Made by a program: the position numbers and the translations under genes. From positions 186,001 to 250,000 of the forward strand of contig NZ_JABGCG010000003.1 in the NCBI RefSeq assembly GCF_019799925.1: DNA of 64,000 nt, read 5' to 3'. Below are positions 18,703 through 27,513 of this stretch, one piece after another (the first letter of the stretch is position 1; every line of letters begins with the position of its first letter). The notes below the pieces were generated by a model. It was not told the DNA's origin. It worked only from the letters and a program-made list of their open reading frames with translations, and made no database searches. This stretch comes from Blastococcus sp. CPCC 205250 (lineage in GTDB: Bacteria; Actinomycetota; Actinomycetes; Mycobacteriales; Geodermatophilaceae).

Positions 18703-21063
18703 TCACCCCAGCGGGGTCGTCGCGCCCACCACGACGAGGTCCGAGCTGTGCGAGCCGGCCGCGTCGACGCCCTCCGGGCGCGGCTCGAACCCCGGCAGCC
18801 CGTCGAGCCCGTCGCTGCCGTCGACCGTCCGCAGGGTGAGCTCACCGGCACCGGCACCGGTCACGACGAACGTCGCCTCCACCCCGTCGTCCGGCGGCCC
18901 GTGGAAGGTCACCCACAGCCCTCCCCCGCCCAGCGCGTCCGCGGGGACCTCCCGTCCCTCGACCTCCGCTGCCGTGACCTCGCCGCCGTCGGTGCCGAGG
19001 TCGACGACCAGCAGCCGGACGTCGCGCTGCGGCGTGACGCGGACGGTCACCGTCCGGCGGTCGCCGTCGACCCGGTCGGCGAGCGTCTCCACCGTCGCGG
19101 GCGGGAGGTCGGCGACCTCGGCGTCGCCGACCGGGACCTCCTCCCCGGCGAGGTACGGGTAGTCGTGCGGTAGCACCTGCGCGTCGCCCACGTACCGGGA
19201 CGTGTAGGCGCCCGGGTCCTCCTCGGTGCTGGCCCACCACGCCTCGCCGGTGTCGGCCTCCATCGCGTAGACGAGCTGGCTGGGCACCGGGTGGTCGGCG
19301 TCGAAGCGGTCGACGGCCAGACCGGTGACGGTGGCGGCGACGGCGAGCACCACCGCGACGCCAGGTACCAGCGCGACCACCGCACGGCGGGATCCGGCGT
19401 CCCTCGACGGCGGGAGGACGGCCGCGAACGCCGGGAGCAGCGCCAGCGCGAGCATCGTCGCCACCGCCCCCGGAGCCGCTCCCCCGGCCAGCCCGAGCGC
19501 CGGGAAGAACAGCGCCACGGTCGGCGCGAGCACCACCACGGCCACCGCCCCGGCGACCAGCGCGGCCGCGAGCCGCACCGCCGGCGACGGGCGCAGCAGC
19601 GCACCGGTCCCGGCCAGGGCACCGGCCAGCGCCGGCCAGGCCGCGAGGTAGGAGCCCCCGGGGGCCGCGGCGGCCAGCACGAGGGCGAGCACCGCCAGCA
19701 GCGCGAGCGCCCCGGTGACCAGCGCCGTCGTCCCGACCCGGCGGCGCAGCAGCGCGAACCAGACGAGCACCACCGCGGCGACGAGCGCGACGGCGGCGAG
19801 CCGGTACCAGCCCGGCCGCCACGGGTCGAGCATCGAGCCGTAGTCCGGCCGCAGCGCGACCAGCAGCGCCCACAGCCCCTGCACGGCCAGCGGCGCGAGC
19901 ACCAGCGGCACCACGGCCAGCAGCGCCCCGGCGGCCGTCCAGCGCAGCGGGGTGCCCCCGCGCCGCCGGGCGACCCAGGCCAGGGCGCCGACGGCGAGGG
20001 CCGCGGCGACGGCCACCGGCCAGACCAGCGCCCCGGGGTAGCGGGCCAGCCCGCCGAGGACCGGGAAGTAGGTGGCGTCGCCGCCGTCGGTGCCGGCGAG
20101 CGCGGCGAGGTCGGCGCCGCCGAGCTCGCGGGTCAGGGCGAGGGTGTTGTCGCCCAGCGCCTGCAGCGTGGCGCGGTCCAGCCGCTCGGGGGTGTCCTGC
20201 GGGGTGTGGTAGCCGGCCGCGCCGTCGATGTAGGCGGTGTTCATGCCGGTGAAGTCGCCGTCGGCGAGCAGGACGCTGAAGTCCGTGTCGTTGGGCAGCG
20301 CGCGGTAGACCTCGACGGCGAAGCTGCTGGCGACCGGGTGCGGGGCGGCGTCGGCGAACCGCGCGGCGAGGTCGCCGTTGCCCAGCGACGTCTCGAACAT
20401 GATCGGCGGCCCGGTCGTGCCGCGGGCCTCGAGGTTGAGCACCACGCCGCCGTCCTCGGCGAGCCGGTCCTGCGACGCGAACGCCTCGGCACCGCAGAGG
20501 CAGGCCTCCTCGGCGTCGGTGATCACCACGACGACGTCGTTGCGCAGGGCCGGGCCCTCGCCCAGCGCGCGCACCGTCTCGAGCAGGGCCGCGACCCCGC
20601 CGGCGTCGTCGCTCGCGCCGGGGCCGGTCTCCACCGAGTCCGAGTGGGCCATGAGGAACAGGCGGCCGGTCGGGTCGGTGCCCGGCAGCACGGCGACGAC
20701 GTTGCGGGCCGCGGCCATCTCGGCGACGCCGGGCCCGGACTGCCACGCGCCGACCGCCTCCTGCACCCGCGGCTCGAGGCCGAGGCCGGTGAGCGTCTCC
20801 ACCAGGTCGTCGACGACCCGCTCGTGCGCGGCGCTGCCGGTGACGTGGACGTCGGCGGCGATCCGCTCGACGTGCGCGAACGCGCGGGTCGCGCTGAAGG
20901 ACCCGGCCGGCGCGTCGGCGCCCGCCGGGTCGGGGGGCTGCAGGGCGAGCACGCTCCACGCCGTCAGCCCGGCGAGCAGCGCCAGCACCAGGACGCCGGC
21001 GAGGCGGGAGGCCGCCGCCCGGGCGGTCCCGGCCGGGCCGGGTTCGGCGCGCGTTGCGGGCAC
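18703..21063 (-). CDS. Membrane-anchored M28 family zinc peptidase
   Basis: 786 residues. One N-terminal membrane anchor (20-42) is followed by an M28 aminopeptidase domain exported to the cell surface. Metal and catalytic residues are visible: His140 and Asp142 in AHSDS, Asp152 in GASDDAGG, Glu185/Glu186 in DAEEA, and a late His in GYHTPQDTPERLD. From about residue 345 a multi-helix membrane region follows, then a beta-rich extracellular tail from about 590. This resembles Fxna/ER-type M28 peptidases in layout. The GTG start has AGGAGGAG at 7 nt. Its function in the cell is unknown. Confidence 0.9.
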   Translation of the reverse strand: MPATRAEPGPAGTARAAASRLAGVLVLALLAGLTAWSVLALQPPDPAGADAPAGSFSATRAFAHVERIAADVHVTGSAAHERVVDDLVETLTGLGLEPRVQEAVGAWQSGPGVAEMAAARNVVAVLPGTDPTGRLFLMAHSDSVETGPGASDDAGGVAALLETVRALGEGPALRNDVVVVITDAEEACLCGAEAFASQDRLAEDGGVVLNLEARGTTGPPIMFETSLGNGDLAARFADAAPHPVASSFAVEVYRALPNDTDFSVLLADGDFTGMNTAYIDGAAGYHTPQDTPERLDRATLQALGDNTLALTRELGGADLAALAGTDGGDATYFPVLGGLARYPGALVWPVAVAAALAVGALAWVARRRGGTPLRWTAAGALLAVVPLVLAPLAVQGLWALLVALRPDYGSMLDPWRPGWYRLAAVALVAAVVLVWFALLRRRVGTTALVTGALALLAVLALVLAAAAPGGSYLAAWPALAGALAGTGALLRPSPAVRLAAALVAGAVAVVVLAPTVALFFPALGLAGGAAPGAVATMLALALLPAFAAVLPPSRDAGSRRAVVALVPGVAVVLAVAATVTGLAVDRFDADHPVPSQLVYAMEADTGEAWWASTEEDPGAYTSRYVGDAQVLPHDYPYLAGEEVPVGDAEVADLPPATVETLADRVDGDRRTVTVRVTPQRDVRLLVVDLGTDGGEVTAAEVEGREVPADALGGGGLWVTFHGPPDDGVEATFVVTGAGAGELTLRTVDGSDGLDGLPGFEPRPEGVDAAGSHSSDLVVVGATTPLG

Positions 21064-21081
21064 GGGTGCTCCTCCTGGGGG

Positions 21082-21102
21082 CCGGCGACGCCGGTCACCC
21101 TA
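21082..21102 (-). promoter_or_regulatory. Candidate promoter and palindrome of the M28 peptidase gene
   Basis: On the minus strand TAGGGT (21102-21097, TANNNT) is followed by the palindrome CCGGC-gac-GCCGG (21082-21094) over the expected transcription start and 5' leader. Confidence 0.35.
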
Positions 21103-21137
21103 GGTGCGGTCCGGCGGCCTCCCCGCCGGGACGCGCG

Positions 21138-21776
21138 TCAGAGCGTGTGGAGCCAGTTCGTCAGCAGCTGGGCGCCGGCGTCGCCGCTCTTCTCCGGGTG
21201 GAACTGGGTGGCCGACAGGGCGGCGTTCTCCACGCCCGCGACGAACCGGTCGCCGTGCTCGGCCCAGGTCACCTTAGGGGGCCGCAGCCGCGAGGTCGGG
21301 TCGTCCTGGCCGAGGGTGAAGTCGCGGACGCCGTAGGAGTGCACGAAGTAGAAGCGCTGGTCGGCCAGGCCGTCGAACAGGACCGAGTCCTCGGGCGCCT
21401 CGACGGTGTTCCAGCCCATGTGGGGCAGCACCGGCGCCTGCAGGGGCTCGACGACGCCGGGCCACTCGCCGCAGCCCTCGGCGTCGTGACCGTGCTCGAC
21501 GCCCTTCTCGAACAGGATCTGCATGCCCACGCACACGCCCAGCACCGGCCGGCCACCGGCCAGCCGCCGCCCGATGACGCGCGGGCCGTCGACGGCGCGC
21601 AGCCCGTCCATGCACGCGGCGAAGGCACCGACGCCGGGGACCACGAGGCCGTCGGCGTCCTGCGCCGCCTGCTGGTCGGCGGTCACCGTGACGTCGGCAC
21701 CGACGCGGGCCAGGGCCCGCTCGGCCGAGCGCAGGTTGCCCGACCCGTAGTCGAGGACGACGACCTTCTTCTTCAC
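21138..21776 (-). CDS. hisH: Imidazole glycerol phosphate synthase glutaminase subunit
   Basis: Class I glutamine amidotransferase that supplies ammonia to HisF. 212 residues; triad Cys82 (GVCVGMQ), His193 and Glu195 (QFHPEKSG). The oxyanion region PGVGAF is present. The GTG at 21776 follows TACCGT by 7 nt, supporting this start as leaderless over the upstream GTG at 21785. It is separated from the hisD-C-B operon by a nucleotidyltransferase gene, and from hisF by 5 kb. Confidence 0.95.
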   Translation of the reverse strand: MKKKVVVLDYGSGNLRSAERALARVGADVTVTADQQAAQDADGLVVPGVGAFAACMDGLRAVDGPRVIGRRLAGGRPVLGVCVGMQILFEKGVEHGHDAEGCGEWPGVVEPLQAPVLPHMGWNTVEAPEDSVLFDGLADQRFYFVHSYGVRDFTLGQDDPTSRLRPPKVTWAEHGDRFVAGVENAALSATQFHPEKSGDAGAQLLTNWLHTL

Positions 21777-21783
21777 GCCTGCC

Positions 21784-21789
21784 ACGGTA
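21784..21789 (-). promoter_or_regulatory. -10 box TACCGT for hisH
   Basis: TACCGT-N7-GTG on the minus strand with no ribosome-binding site; consistent with a leaderless hisH transcript. Confidence 0.45.
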
Positions 21790-21823
21790 CTGACCAGCGA
21801 CGGGAGCGCCCCGGGGATTCCCG

Positions 21824-22405
21824 TCAGGCGTCGTACGGCAGCACGGTCAGCTCCGGCCAGACCGCCGACCACCGCGCCACCTTGGCCTCGTAGGCCTCTC
21901 GCGTGACGAGCCGCCGGTTGGGCCGGACGACCAGGCCGAAGACGTCGTCGAAGCCGAACGGCGCGTAGACGCGGGGCTCCCCGTCCTCGACGGTCACCCC
22001 CAGGCAGCAGCAGACGGCGGCGAAGTGGTCGATGGCGTCGGCGCAGTCGCGGAACGCCGGGGCCGGGACGCCGAAGCGGTCGGGGTACCAGAGGTGCACC
22101 CGCGCCTCGTTGCGGATCTGCACCGGCACCCCGACGCCGGTGAAGAGGCCGGCGCCGCGGCGGATGACGGCGTCCTCGGCCGCCCACGAGGTGTCGGGGT
22201 CGAAGTAGAAGAGGTCCGCGTCCTCGACGCCGGTGCCCGGCGGCCGGCCGGTTTGCTCGTTCCAGACGGTCTGGCACAGCAGCCCGGCGGTCAGCCACCA
22301 TTCGGCGACACCCAGCGCCGGCGCGCGGTCCAGGACGGCGCGCACCACCGGGTCGGCGAGGACGACGTCGAGGAAGCGCGCCTCGCTCCCGGCGGCGGGG
22401 CTCAC
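21824..22405 (-). CDS. Nucleotidyltransferase family protein (PF06042-like)
   Basis: 193 residues. The stretch [21 protein letters not shown], followed by [11 protein letters not shown], is typical of the NTP_transf_6 group of minimal nucleotidyltransferases, with acidic residues that would bind metal. [10 protein letters not shown] and [14 protein letters not shown] are further family landmarks. The substrate and role are unknown. Its start overlaps the stop of the small membrane gene upstream by 4 bp, so it is the last gene of the hisD-C-B run. It has no evident connection to histidine synthesis. Confidence 0.82.
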   Translation of the reverse strand: MSPAAGSEARFLDVVLADPVVRAVLDRAPALGVAEWWLTAGLLCQTVWNEQTGRPPGTGVEDADLFYFDPDTSWAAEDAVIRRGAGLFTGVGVPVQIRNEARVHLWYPDRFGVPAPAFRDCADAIDHFAAVCCCLGVTVEDGEPRVYAPFGFDDVFGLVVRPNRRLVTREAYEAKVARWSAVWPELTVLPYDA

Positions 22406-22578
22406 ACCAGGCGGAGGATGCCCGACGCCGTCGCGAGGACGGCGGCGGCGAGCAGGACGCCCGCGAAGATCACCTGGGGTCCGGTCCGGCCCGCGGTGTC
22501 GGAGTCGGACTTCCAGATGCTCCAGGCGCCGCCGAGGAGGAAGCCGCCGAGGACGAGCAGCAGGATCCCGAAGTCCAC
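22402..22578 (-). CDS. Small two-helix membrane protein
   Basis: 58 residues from a GTG at 22578, four nucleotides after the hisB stop; an in-frame ATG at 22593 inside hisB would add five residues. Two hydrophobic helices (about 3-20 and 33-52) are joined by a short polar loop. No family is recognised. It is part of the hisD-hisC-hisB transcript and overlaps the nucleotidyltransferase gene by 4 bp. Confidence 0.65.
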   Translation of the reverse strand: MDFGILLLVLGGFLLGGAWSIWKSDSDTAGRTGPQVIFAGVLLAAAVLATASGILRLV

Positions 22579-22582
22579 CCGC

Positions 22583-23179
22583 CTACAGAGCACCCTTGGT
22601 GGAGGGCACGCCGGTGATCCGCGGGTCGAGCGCGACCGCGGTGCGCAGCGCCCGGGCCAGCGCCTTGAACTGGCCCTCGACGATGTGGTGGGCGTCGCGG
22701 CTGGCGTAGAGCACCCGCACGTGCAGGGTGATCCGCGCGTTGAACGCGAAGGTCTCCAGCACGTGCTTGGTGAGCGACGTCGGGTAGTCCGGGCCGATCA
22801 TCGGCGTCATGTTCTCGGGCTCGGCGTGCACGAAGTACGGCCGGCCGGAGAGGTCGACCGCCGCCTGCACGAGCACCTCGTCCATCGGGATCGTGGCGTC
22901 GCCGTAGCGGGTGATGCCCTTCTTGTCGCCCAGCGCCTCGGCGAAGGCCTGGCCGAGGGCGATGGCGACGTCCTCCACCGTGTGGTGGGCGTCGATGTGC
23001 AGGTCGCCGTCGGCCTGCACGGTGAGGTCGATGCCGCTGTGCTTGCTCAGGGCGGTGAGCATGTGGTCGTAGAAGCCGACGCCGGTGCTGATCGAGCTCG
23101 AGCCGGTGCCGTCGAGGTCGACCTCGACCACCAGCTTGGTCTCGCTGGTGGCGCGCTCCACCCGTGCGGTGCGGTTCAT
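22583..23179 (-). CDS. hisB: Imidazoleglycerol-phosphate dehydratase
   Basis: Dehydrates IGP to imidazole-acetol phosphate. 198 residues, the monofunctional form without a phosphatase domain. The two Mn-binding repeats are seen as GVGFYDHML plus [15 protein letters not shown] in the first half, and [17 protein letters not shown] in the second. The start is the ATG at 23179. It sits 5 bp after hisC and just before two small passenger genes. Confidence 0.97.
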   Translation of the reverse strand: MNRTARVERATSETKLVVEVDLDGTGSSSISTGVGFYDHMLTALSKHSGIDLTVQADGDLHIDAHHTVEDVAIALGQAFAEALGDKKGITRYGDATIPMDEVLVQAAVDLSGRPYFVHAEPENMTPMIGPDYPTSLTKHVLETFAFNARITLHVRVLYASRDAHHIVEGQFKALARALRTAVALDPRITGVPSTKGAL

Positions 23180-23184
23180 GGGTC

Positions 23185-24312
23185 TCAGTCTCCCAGGCGG
23201 TGGGCGGGAGCCACCTCACCCAGGGCGGTGAGGAAGGCCTCGGTCTCGGCGGGGGTGCCGGCGGTGACGCGCAGCCAGCCGGGGATGCCGACGTCGCGGA
23301 CGAGGACGTCGGCGTCCAGCAGCGCCTGCCAGGCGGCGTGCGCGTCGACGAAGCGGCCGAACAGCACGAAGTTGGCGTCGCTCGGGACGCTGGTCAGCCG
23401 GAGGCCCGGCAGCGCGGCGACGATCCGGTCGCGCTCGGCCTTGACGGCGTCGACGGTGGCCAGCAGGGCGTCGGTGTGCGCCAGCGCGGCCCGGGCGGCG
23501 GCCTGGGTCAGCGCCGACAGGTGGTAGGGCAGGCGGACCAGCTGCAGCGCGTCGACGACGGCGCGGTCGGCGGCCAGGTAGCCCAGCCGCAGCCCGGCCA
23601 TGCCGAAGGCCTTGCTCATCGTGCGGCTGACGACCAGCCGCGGGCGGCCGGGCAGCAGGCTCAGCGCCGACGGCGTCCCGGCGCGGGCGAACTCGGCGTA
23701 GGCCTCGTCCACGACGAGCACCCCGGTCGTGGCCTCGTAGAGCGCCTCGATCGTGGCGAGATCGACCGCGGTGCCGGTGGGGTTGTTCGGGCTGGTCACG
23801 AAGACGACGTCCGGGCGCAGCCCGCGGACCTGGGCGACCGCGGCGGCGGCGTCGATGGTGAAGTCGGCGCGGCGGTGCCCGTCGGCCCAGGCGGTGCCGG
23901 TGCCCGCGGCGATGATCGGGTGCATCGAGTAGGACGGCGTGAAGCCCAGCGCCGTGCGGCCCGCCCCGCCGAAGGCCTGCAGGACCTGCTGCAGCACCTC
24001 GTTGGAGCCGTTGGCCGCCCACACCTGGTCGGGCCCGATCGGTTCGCCGGCGGTCCGCGTCAGGTAGGTCGCGAGGTCGGCGCGCAGCGCGACGGCGTCC
24101 CGGTCGGGGTACCGGTTGAGCTCCACCGACGCCTCGGCCAGGGCCACGCCGAGGTCGGCCAGCAGCCGCGGCGGCAGCGGGTACGGGTTCTCGTTGGTGT
24201 TGAGCCGGTGGGTGACCTGCAGCTGCGGCGCGCCGTACGGGCTCTTCCCGCGCAGCTCGGGGCGCAGCGGCAGGTCGTCGAGGCTCGTGCCGTCCCGGGT
24301 GCCGGCGGTCAT
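23185..24312 (-). CDS. hisC: Histidinol-phosphate aminotransferase
   Basis: PLP enzyme converting imidazole-acetol phosphate to histidinol phosphate. 375 residues, fold-type I. The N-terminal [12 protein letters not shown], the SPNNPTG loop near 174-180, the Asp of VDEAYAEF, and the PLP lysine Lys234 in [17 protein letters not shown] are all present. The ATG at 24312 overlaps the hisD stop by 4 bp. Confidence 0.97.
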   Translation of the reverse strand: MTAGTRDGTSLDDLPLRPELRGKSPYGAPQLQVTHRLNTNENPYPLPPRLLADLGVALAEASVELNRYPDRDAVALRADLATYLTRTAGEPIGPDQVWAANGSNEVLQQVLQAFGGAGRTALGFTPSYSMHPIIAAGTGTAWADGHRRADFTIDAAAAVAQVRGLRPDVVFVTSPNNPTGTAVDLATIEALYEATTGVLVVDEAYAEFARAGTPSALSLLPGRPRLVVSRTMSKAFGMAGLRLGYLAADRAVVDALQLVRLPYHLSALTQAAARAALAHTDALLATVDAVKAERDRIVAALPGLRLTSVPSDANFVLFGRFVDAHAAWQALLDADVLVRDVGIPGWLRVTAGTPAETEAFLTALGEVAPAHRLGD

Positions 24313-25613
24313 GCGCGCTGGCGGGCCCGCACCGCCGCCGCGTGCGCCGGCAGGTCCTCGGCGCCGGCGAGGGCGTCGATGTGCCCGGCGACCTCGGCCA
24401 GCGCCTGCTCGTCGTACTCGACGACGTGGATGCCCCGCAGGAACGTCTGCACCGACAGGCCGCTGGAGTGCCGCGCGCACCCGCCCGTGGGCAGCACGTG
24501 GTTGGACCCGGCGCAGTAGTCGCCCAGGCTGACCGGCGACCAGGCGCCCACGAAGATGGCCCCGGCGTTGCGCACGCGCAAGGCGACCTCGCGGGCGTCG
24601 CGGGTCTGGATCTCCAGGTGCTCGGCGGCGTAGGCGTCGACCACGCGCAGCCCGGCCTCGACGTCGTCCACGAGCACGATGCCCGACTGGGCGCCGTCCA
24701 GCGCCGTGGTGATCCGGTCGGAGTGCTTGGTGGCCGCGACCTGGCCGGGGACCAGGCCGAGGACGGCGTCGGCGAGCTCCTCGCTGTCGGTGACAAGGAC
24801 GGCGCCGGCCAGCGGGTCGTGCTCGGCCTGGCTGATCAGGTCGGCGGCCACGTGCACCGGGTCGGCGGTGTCGTCGGCGAGGATCGCCACCTCGGTGGGG
24901 CCGGCCTCGGAGTCGATGCCGATGAGCCCGCGCAGCAGCCGCTTGGCGGCGGTCACGTAGACGTTGCCCGGGCCGGTGACCATGTCGACCGGCTCGCAGG
25001 ACCCGGCGCCGTAGCCGAACACGGCGATCGCCTGGGCGCCGCCGACGGCGTAGACCTCGCTCACGCCCAGCAGCGCGCAGGCGGCCAGCACGCCGGGGTC
25101 GGGCAGCCCGCCGTTGTCACGCTGCGGCGGGGAGGCGACGGCGATGGACTCCACGCCGGCGATCTGCGCGGGGACGACGTTCATGACGACGCTGGACAGC
25201 AGCGGCGCCAGCCCGCCCGGCACGTACAGGCCCACCCGGCGGACGGGCACCCACCGCTCGGTGACCGTGCCGCCGCGGACCACCTGGGTGGCGACGTCGG
25301 TGCGCGCCTGGTCGGCGTGCACCCGCTGGACCCGGGCGATCGCCTCCTCCAGCGCGGCGCGGACCGCCGGGTCGATCGTGGCCAGAGCGTCGTCGATGGC
25401 CTGCTGCGGCACCGCGAAGTCCTCGAGGTCCACGCCGTCGAGCCGGGCGGTGATCTCCCGGACGGCCTGGGCGCCGCGCACCCGGACGTCCTCGCAGAGC
25501 GGGCGCACCGTGGTCAGCACCGAGTCGATGTCGGTGGCGGCGCGGGGCAGCAGAGCGGAGAGCTCGCGCACCCCGGGCAGCGCGGATCCGCGCAGGTCGA
25601 TGCGGCTGAGCAC
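24309..25613 (-). CDS. hisD: Histidinol dehydrogenase
   Basis: NAD and zinc enzyme that oxidises histidinol to histidine in two steps. 434 residues. Landmarks are [44 protein letters not shown], the metal-binding QAEHDP and YAAEHLEI, and the hallmark [10 protein letters not shown]. The start is the GTG at 25613 with GGAGG nine nucleotides upstream. It is first in the hisD-hisC-hisB operon and divergent from a LON-domain gene. Confidence 0.97.
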   Translation of the reverse strand: MLSRIDLRGSALPGVRELSALLPRAATDIDSVLTTVRPLCEDVRVRGAQAVREITARLDGVDLEDFAVPQQAIDDALATIDPAVRAALEEAIARVQRVHADQARTDVATQVVRGGTVTERWVPVRRVGLYVPGGLAPLLSSVVMNVVPAQIAGVESIAVASPPQRDNGGLPDPGVLAACALLGVSEVYAVGGAQAIAVFGYGAGSCEPVDMVTGPGNVYVTAAKRLLRGLIGIDSEAGPTEVAILADDTADPVHVAADLISQAEHDPLAGAVLVTDSEELADAVLGLVPGQVAATKHSDRITTALDGAQSGIVLVDDVEAGLRVVDAYAAEHLEIQTRDAREVALRVRNAGAIFVGAWSPVSLGDYCAGSNHVLPTGGCARHSSGLSVQTFLRGIHVVEYDEQALAEVAGHIDALAGAEDLPAHAAAVRARQRA

Positions 25614-25645
25614 GGGGATGCCTCCGGGGCGAGGAGCGAGGGGAC

Positions 25646-25668
25646 GGCGACATCCCAGGGTAGTCGCC
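25646..25668 (-). promoter_or_regulatory. Candidate hisD operon promoter and operator
   Basis: An inverted repeat GGCGAC-N11-GTCGCC encloses TACCCT on the minus strand (25662-25657), a TANNNT -10 box. Transcription would begin about 35-38 nt before hisD. A regulator binding the repeat would block the promoter. No -35 match was seen. Confidence 0.45.
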
Positions 25669-25741
25669 GCCCCGTGCGGCCTCCCCCGCGTTCCCCGGCA
25701 CCCCCGCATCGCCCACCTCCGGGTGCGCTGAGCGGGGGCCC

Positions 25742-25747
25742 TAGGCT
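25742..25747 (+). promoter_or_regulatory. -10 box TAGGCT for the LON-domain gene
   Basis: TAGGCT-N6-GTG, predicting a leaderless transcript starting at 25754. Confidence 0.5.
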
Positions 25748-25753
25748 CGCCGC

Positions 25754-26605
25754 GTGGGTCAGGTCATCCCGCTCTTCCCCCTGGGGACGCCCCTGTTCCC
25801 GGGCGTCGTCCTGCCCCTGCGCGTCTTCGAGCCCCGCTACCGCCGGCTGATGCGCGACCTGCTGGTGCAGCGGGCCGAGGAGCGGATTCCCGGCTTCTTC
25901 GGCGTGGTCGCCATCCGGCAGGGCTGGGAGGTCGAGCAGGTGGCCCCCGCCGAGGCCCTCTACGACATCGGCTGCACCGCGCGGCTGCAGTCGGTGCGGC
26001 CGCTGTCCGACGGCGGCTTCCACATCGTGACCGTGGGCGGTGACCGCTTCCGGCTGCTCGACGTCCTGGTCTCCGACGACCCGCCCTACCTGCGCGCCGA
26101 GGTGGAGTGGCTGGCCGACGAGGAGGCCGCGGAGGAGGCCGCCGGGGACGCCGACGGCCTCGTGGGGCTGCCCGGCGAGGTGCCGCTGGGGCCGCCGGAC
26201 GAGGCCGCCGCGGCCGGCCTGGACGAGCTGGTCAGCTCGGTGGCCCGGGGCTCGATGGACGTGCTGGTGCACAACGTCGGCGACCTGTTCGCCCGCTACG
26301 TCGCCGCGGTCGGCGCGCTGCGCGGCGGCGACGGCGAGGACGTCGAGTCGATGGGCGCCACCGACGAGGAGAGCGCGGCGCTCATGGAGGCCGTCGGCGA
26401 CGACCCGCGGGCGCTGTCCTACCTCGTCGCGTCGGCGGCGCTGCTCACCCCGGAGGACCGGCAGGCGCTGCTCGCGGAGTCGGCGACCCGGCGCCGGCTG
26501 GCGACCGAGTCGCGGCTGCTGCGCCGGGAGCTGACGCTGCTGGAGAGCATCGGCGCGGTCCCCGCGCCGTTGCAGCGCTTCGCCGGGCCCCGCAGCGTCA
26601 ACTAG
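25754..26605 (+). CDS. LON peptidase substrate-binding-domain protein
   Basis: 283 residues with the N-terminal LON substrate-recognition domain only: [29 protein letters not shown], then [30 protein letters not shown]. There is no AAA+ or protease domain. The middle (residues 115-155) is an acidic Ala/Glu-rich linker, followed by a helical C-terminal part. Such proteins are widespread in actinobacteria; their role is unproven. The GTG start has a leaderless promoter arrangement. The 3' end merges into a short tandem repeat. Confidence 0.88.
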   Translation: MGQVIPLFPLGTPLFPGVVLPLRVFEPRYRRLMRDLLVQRAEERIPGFFGVVAIRQGWEVEQVAPAEALYDIGCTARLQSVRPLSDGGFHIVTVGGDRFRLLDVLVSDDPPYLRAEVEWLADEEAAEEAAGDADGLVGLPGEVPLGPPDEAAAAGLDELVSSVARGSMDVLVHNVGDLFARYVAAVGALRGGDGEDVESMGATDEESAALMEAVGDDPRALSYLVASAALLTPEDRQALLAESATRRRLATESRLLRRELTLLESIGAVPAPLQRFAGPRSVN

Positions 26606-26693
26606 CGGGAGCCCGCGGCGTCGACCAGCGGGAGCCCCGCAGCGTCGACCAGCGGGAGTCCGCGGCGTCGACCAGCGGGAGTCCTGCGGCGTC
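26604..26693 (+). repeat. Short tandem repeat after the LON-domain gene
   Basis: About four copies of a 23-24 bp unit beginning agcggga and containing gcggcgtcgacc start at 26604, 26627, 26651 and 26674. The end of the preceding coding sequence (26591-26603) resembles the unit, so the array seems to have grown from the gene's 3' end; TAG at the stop corresponds to CAG in the copies. Confidence 0.75.
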
Positions 26694-26726
26694 CTCGCCC
26701 TCGCCCGCTCGACGCGGGCCGGGGCG

Positions 26727-27428
26727 TCAGCCGGTCGGACCGCCGAGGGGGCCGGAGGCGCCGTCGGACCGGCGGGTGCCGGCGCCCGGGGTGCGCCCGA
26801 GGTCCTCACCGGAGGCGAGCAGGGTTGCCACGACGTACACCAGGACCGCGACGAACGGCGCCACCGTGAGAGCCGGGAGCGACGCCAGCTCCAGCCGCGT
26901 GGTCACCGTGGCGCCGACGTCGGCGAGGTCGGCCTGCGTCGGCCCACCGCCGAGCAGCTCGCCCAGCTGCCACGCCAGCACCCCGGCCAGGCCGGTGCCC
27001 ACGGCCAGGCCCAGCAGGACCGACACCCCGCGCCGGCCGCGCAGGAACCACCCGGCGAGCCCGGCGACCAGGCCGAGGCCGGCCAGCACGAGCACGAACA
27101 CGCTGTCGTCGGCGGCGAACAGTTCCGGCGAGGTGTCGCCGAGCGGCTCCACGCCGTCGGTGAGCACCCGGTAGTCCTCCCGGGGCGCCAGCAGCCACCA
27201 CAGGAGGCCGGCCGGGATGCCGGCCAGCGCCAGCCCGGCGGCCAGCCGCAGGGCGGGCAGCAGGTCGGCACGCAGCTCCGCGGCCCCGCCCCACCGTCCC
27301 GCCGCGGCCCAGGCCCGGCGGGCCGCGCGGCGGTCGACCGGTACCCCGGTCGACCCGTCGGCGGGCGGCTGGGCCGGGTACCCGGGTGCGTCCTCGGCGG
27401 CCCGGACCGGGCCGGCGGTGTCACTCAC
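26727..27428 (-). CDS. Membrane protein, DUF2567-like
   Basis: 233 residues from a GTG at 27428; a GTG at 27509 would add 27 residues but would lie across the hairpin element that follows dnaE, so it is disfavoured. A proline-rich polar N-terminus is followed by about four membrane helices, with an acidic extracytoplasmic loop (APREDYRVLTDGVEPLGD) after the first. That loop and the LLWWLLAP entry resemble the mycobacterial DUF2567 family of unknown function. It is downstream of dnaE on the same strand, 85 bp away. Confidence 0.75.
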   Translation of the reverse strand: MSDTAGPVRAAEDAPGYPAQPPADGSTGVPVDRRAARRAWAAAGRWGGAAELRADLLPALRLAAGLALAGIPAGLLWWLLAPREDYRVLTDGVEPLGDTSPELFAADDSVFVLVLAGLGLVAGLAGWFLRGRRGVSVLLGLAVGTGLAGVLAWQLGELLGGGPTQADLADVGATVTTRLELASLPALTVAPFVAVLVYVVATLLASGEDLGRTPGAGTRRSDGASGPLGGPTG

Positions 27429-27456
27429 GCCCCCAGTGAACCCTGTCCCCCGGTCG

Positions 27457-27507
27457 GCCTCGTCCAGGGGCTCGTCCCGAGCGTGCGGGGGATGCGGAGG
27501 ACGAGGC
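27457..27507 (-). repeat. 51-bp hairpin element, copy A (after dnaE)
   Basis: GCCTCGTCC (27457-27465) pairs with GGACGAGGC (27499-27507) around a 33-nt loop that holds the inner hairpin GCTCG-tcc-CGAGC. It starts 6 nt after the dnaE stop. Copy B at 45490-45540 has the same length, placement and inner sequence, with one stem base pair changed on both sides. No U-tract follows, so it is not a classic intrinsic terminator. Confidence 0.8.
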
Positions 27508-27513
27508 ACGCCG

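Noticed and set aside
27429..27509. Longer N-terminus for the DUF2567-like protein (GTG at 27509)
   Set aside because: The extra codons fall on the 51-bp hairpin element, whose sequence is explained by its RNA structure and recurs after ftsZ.
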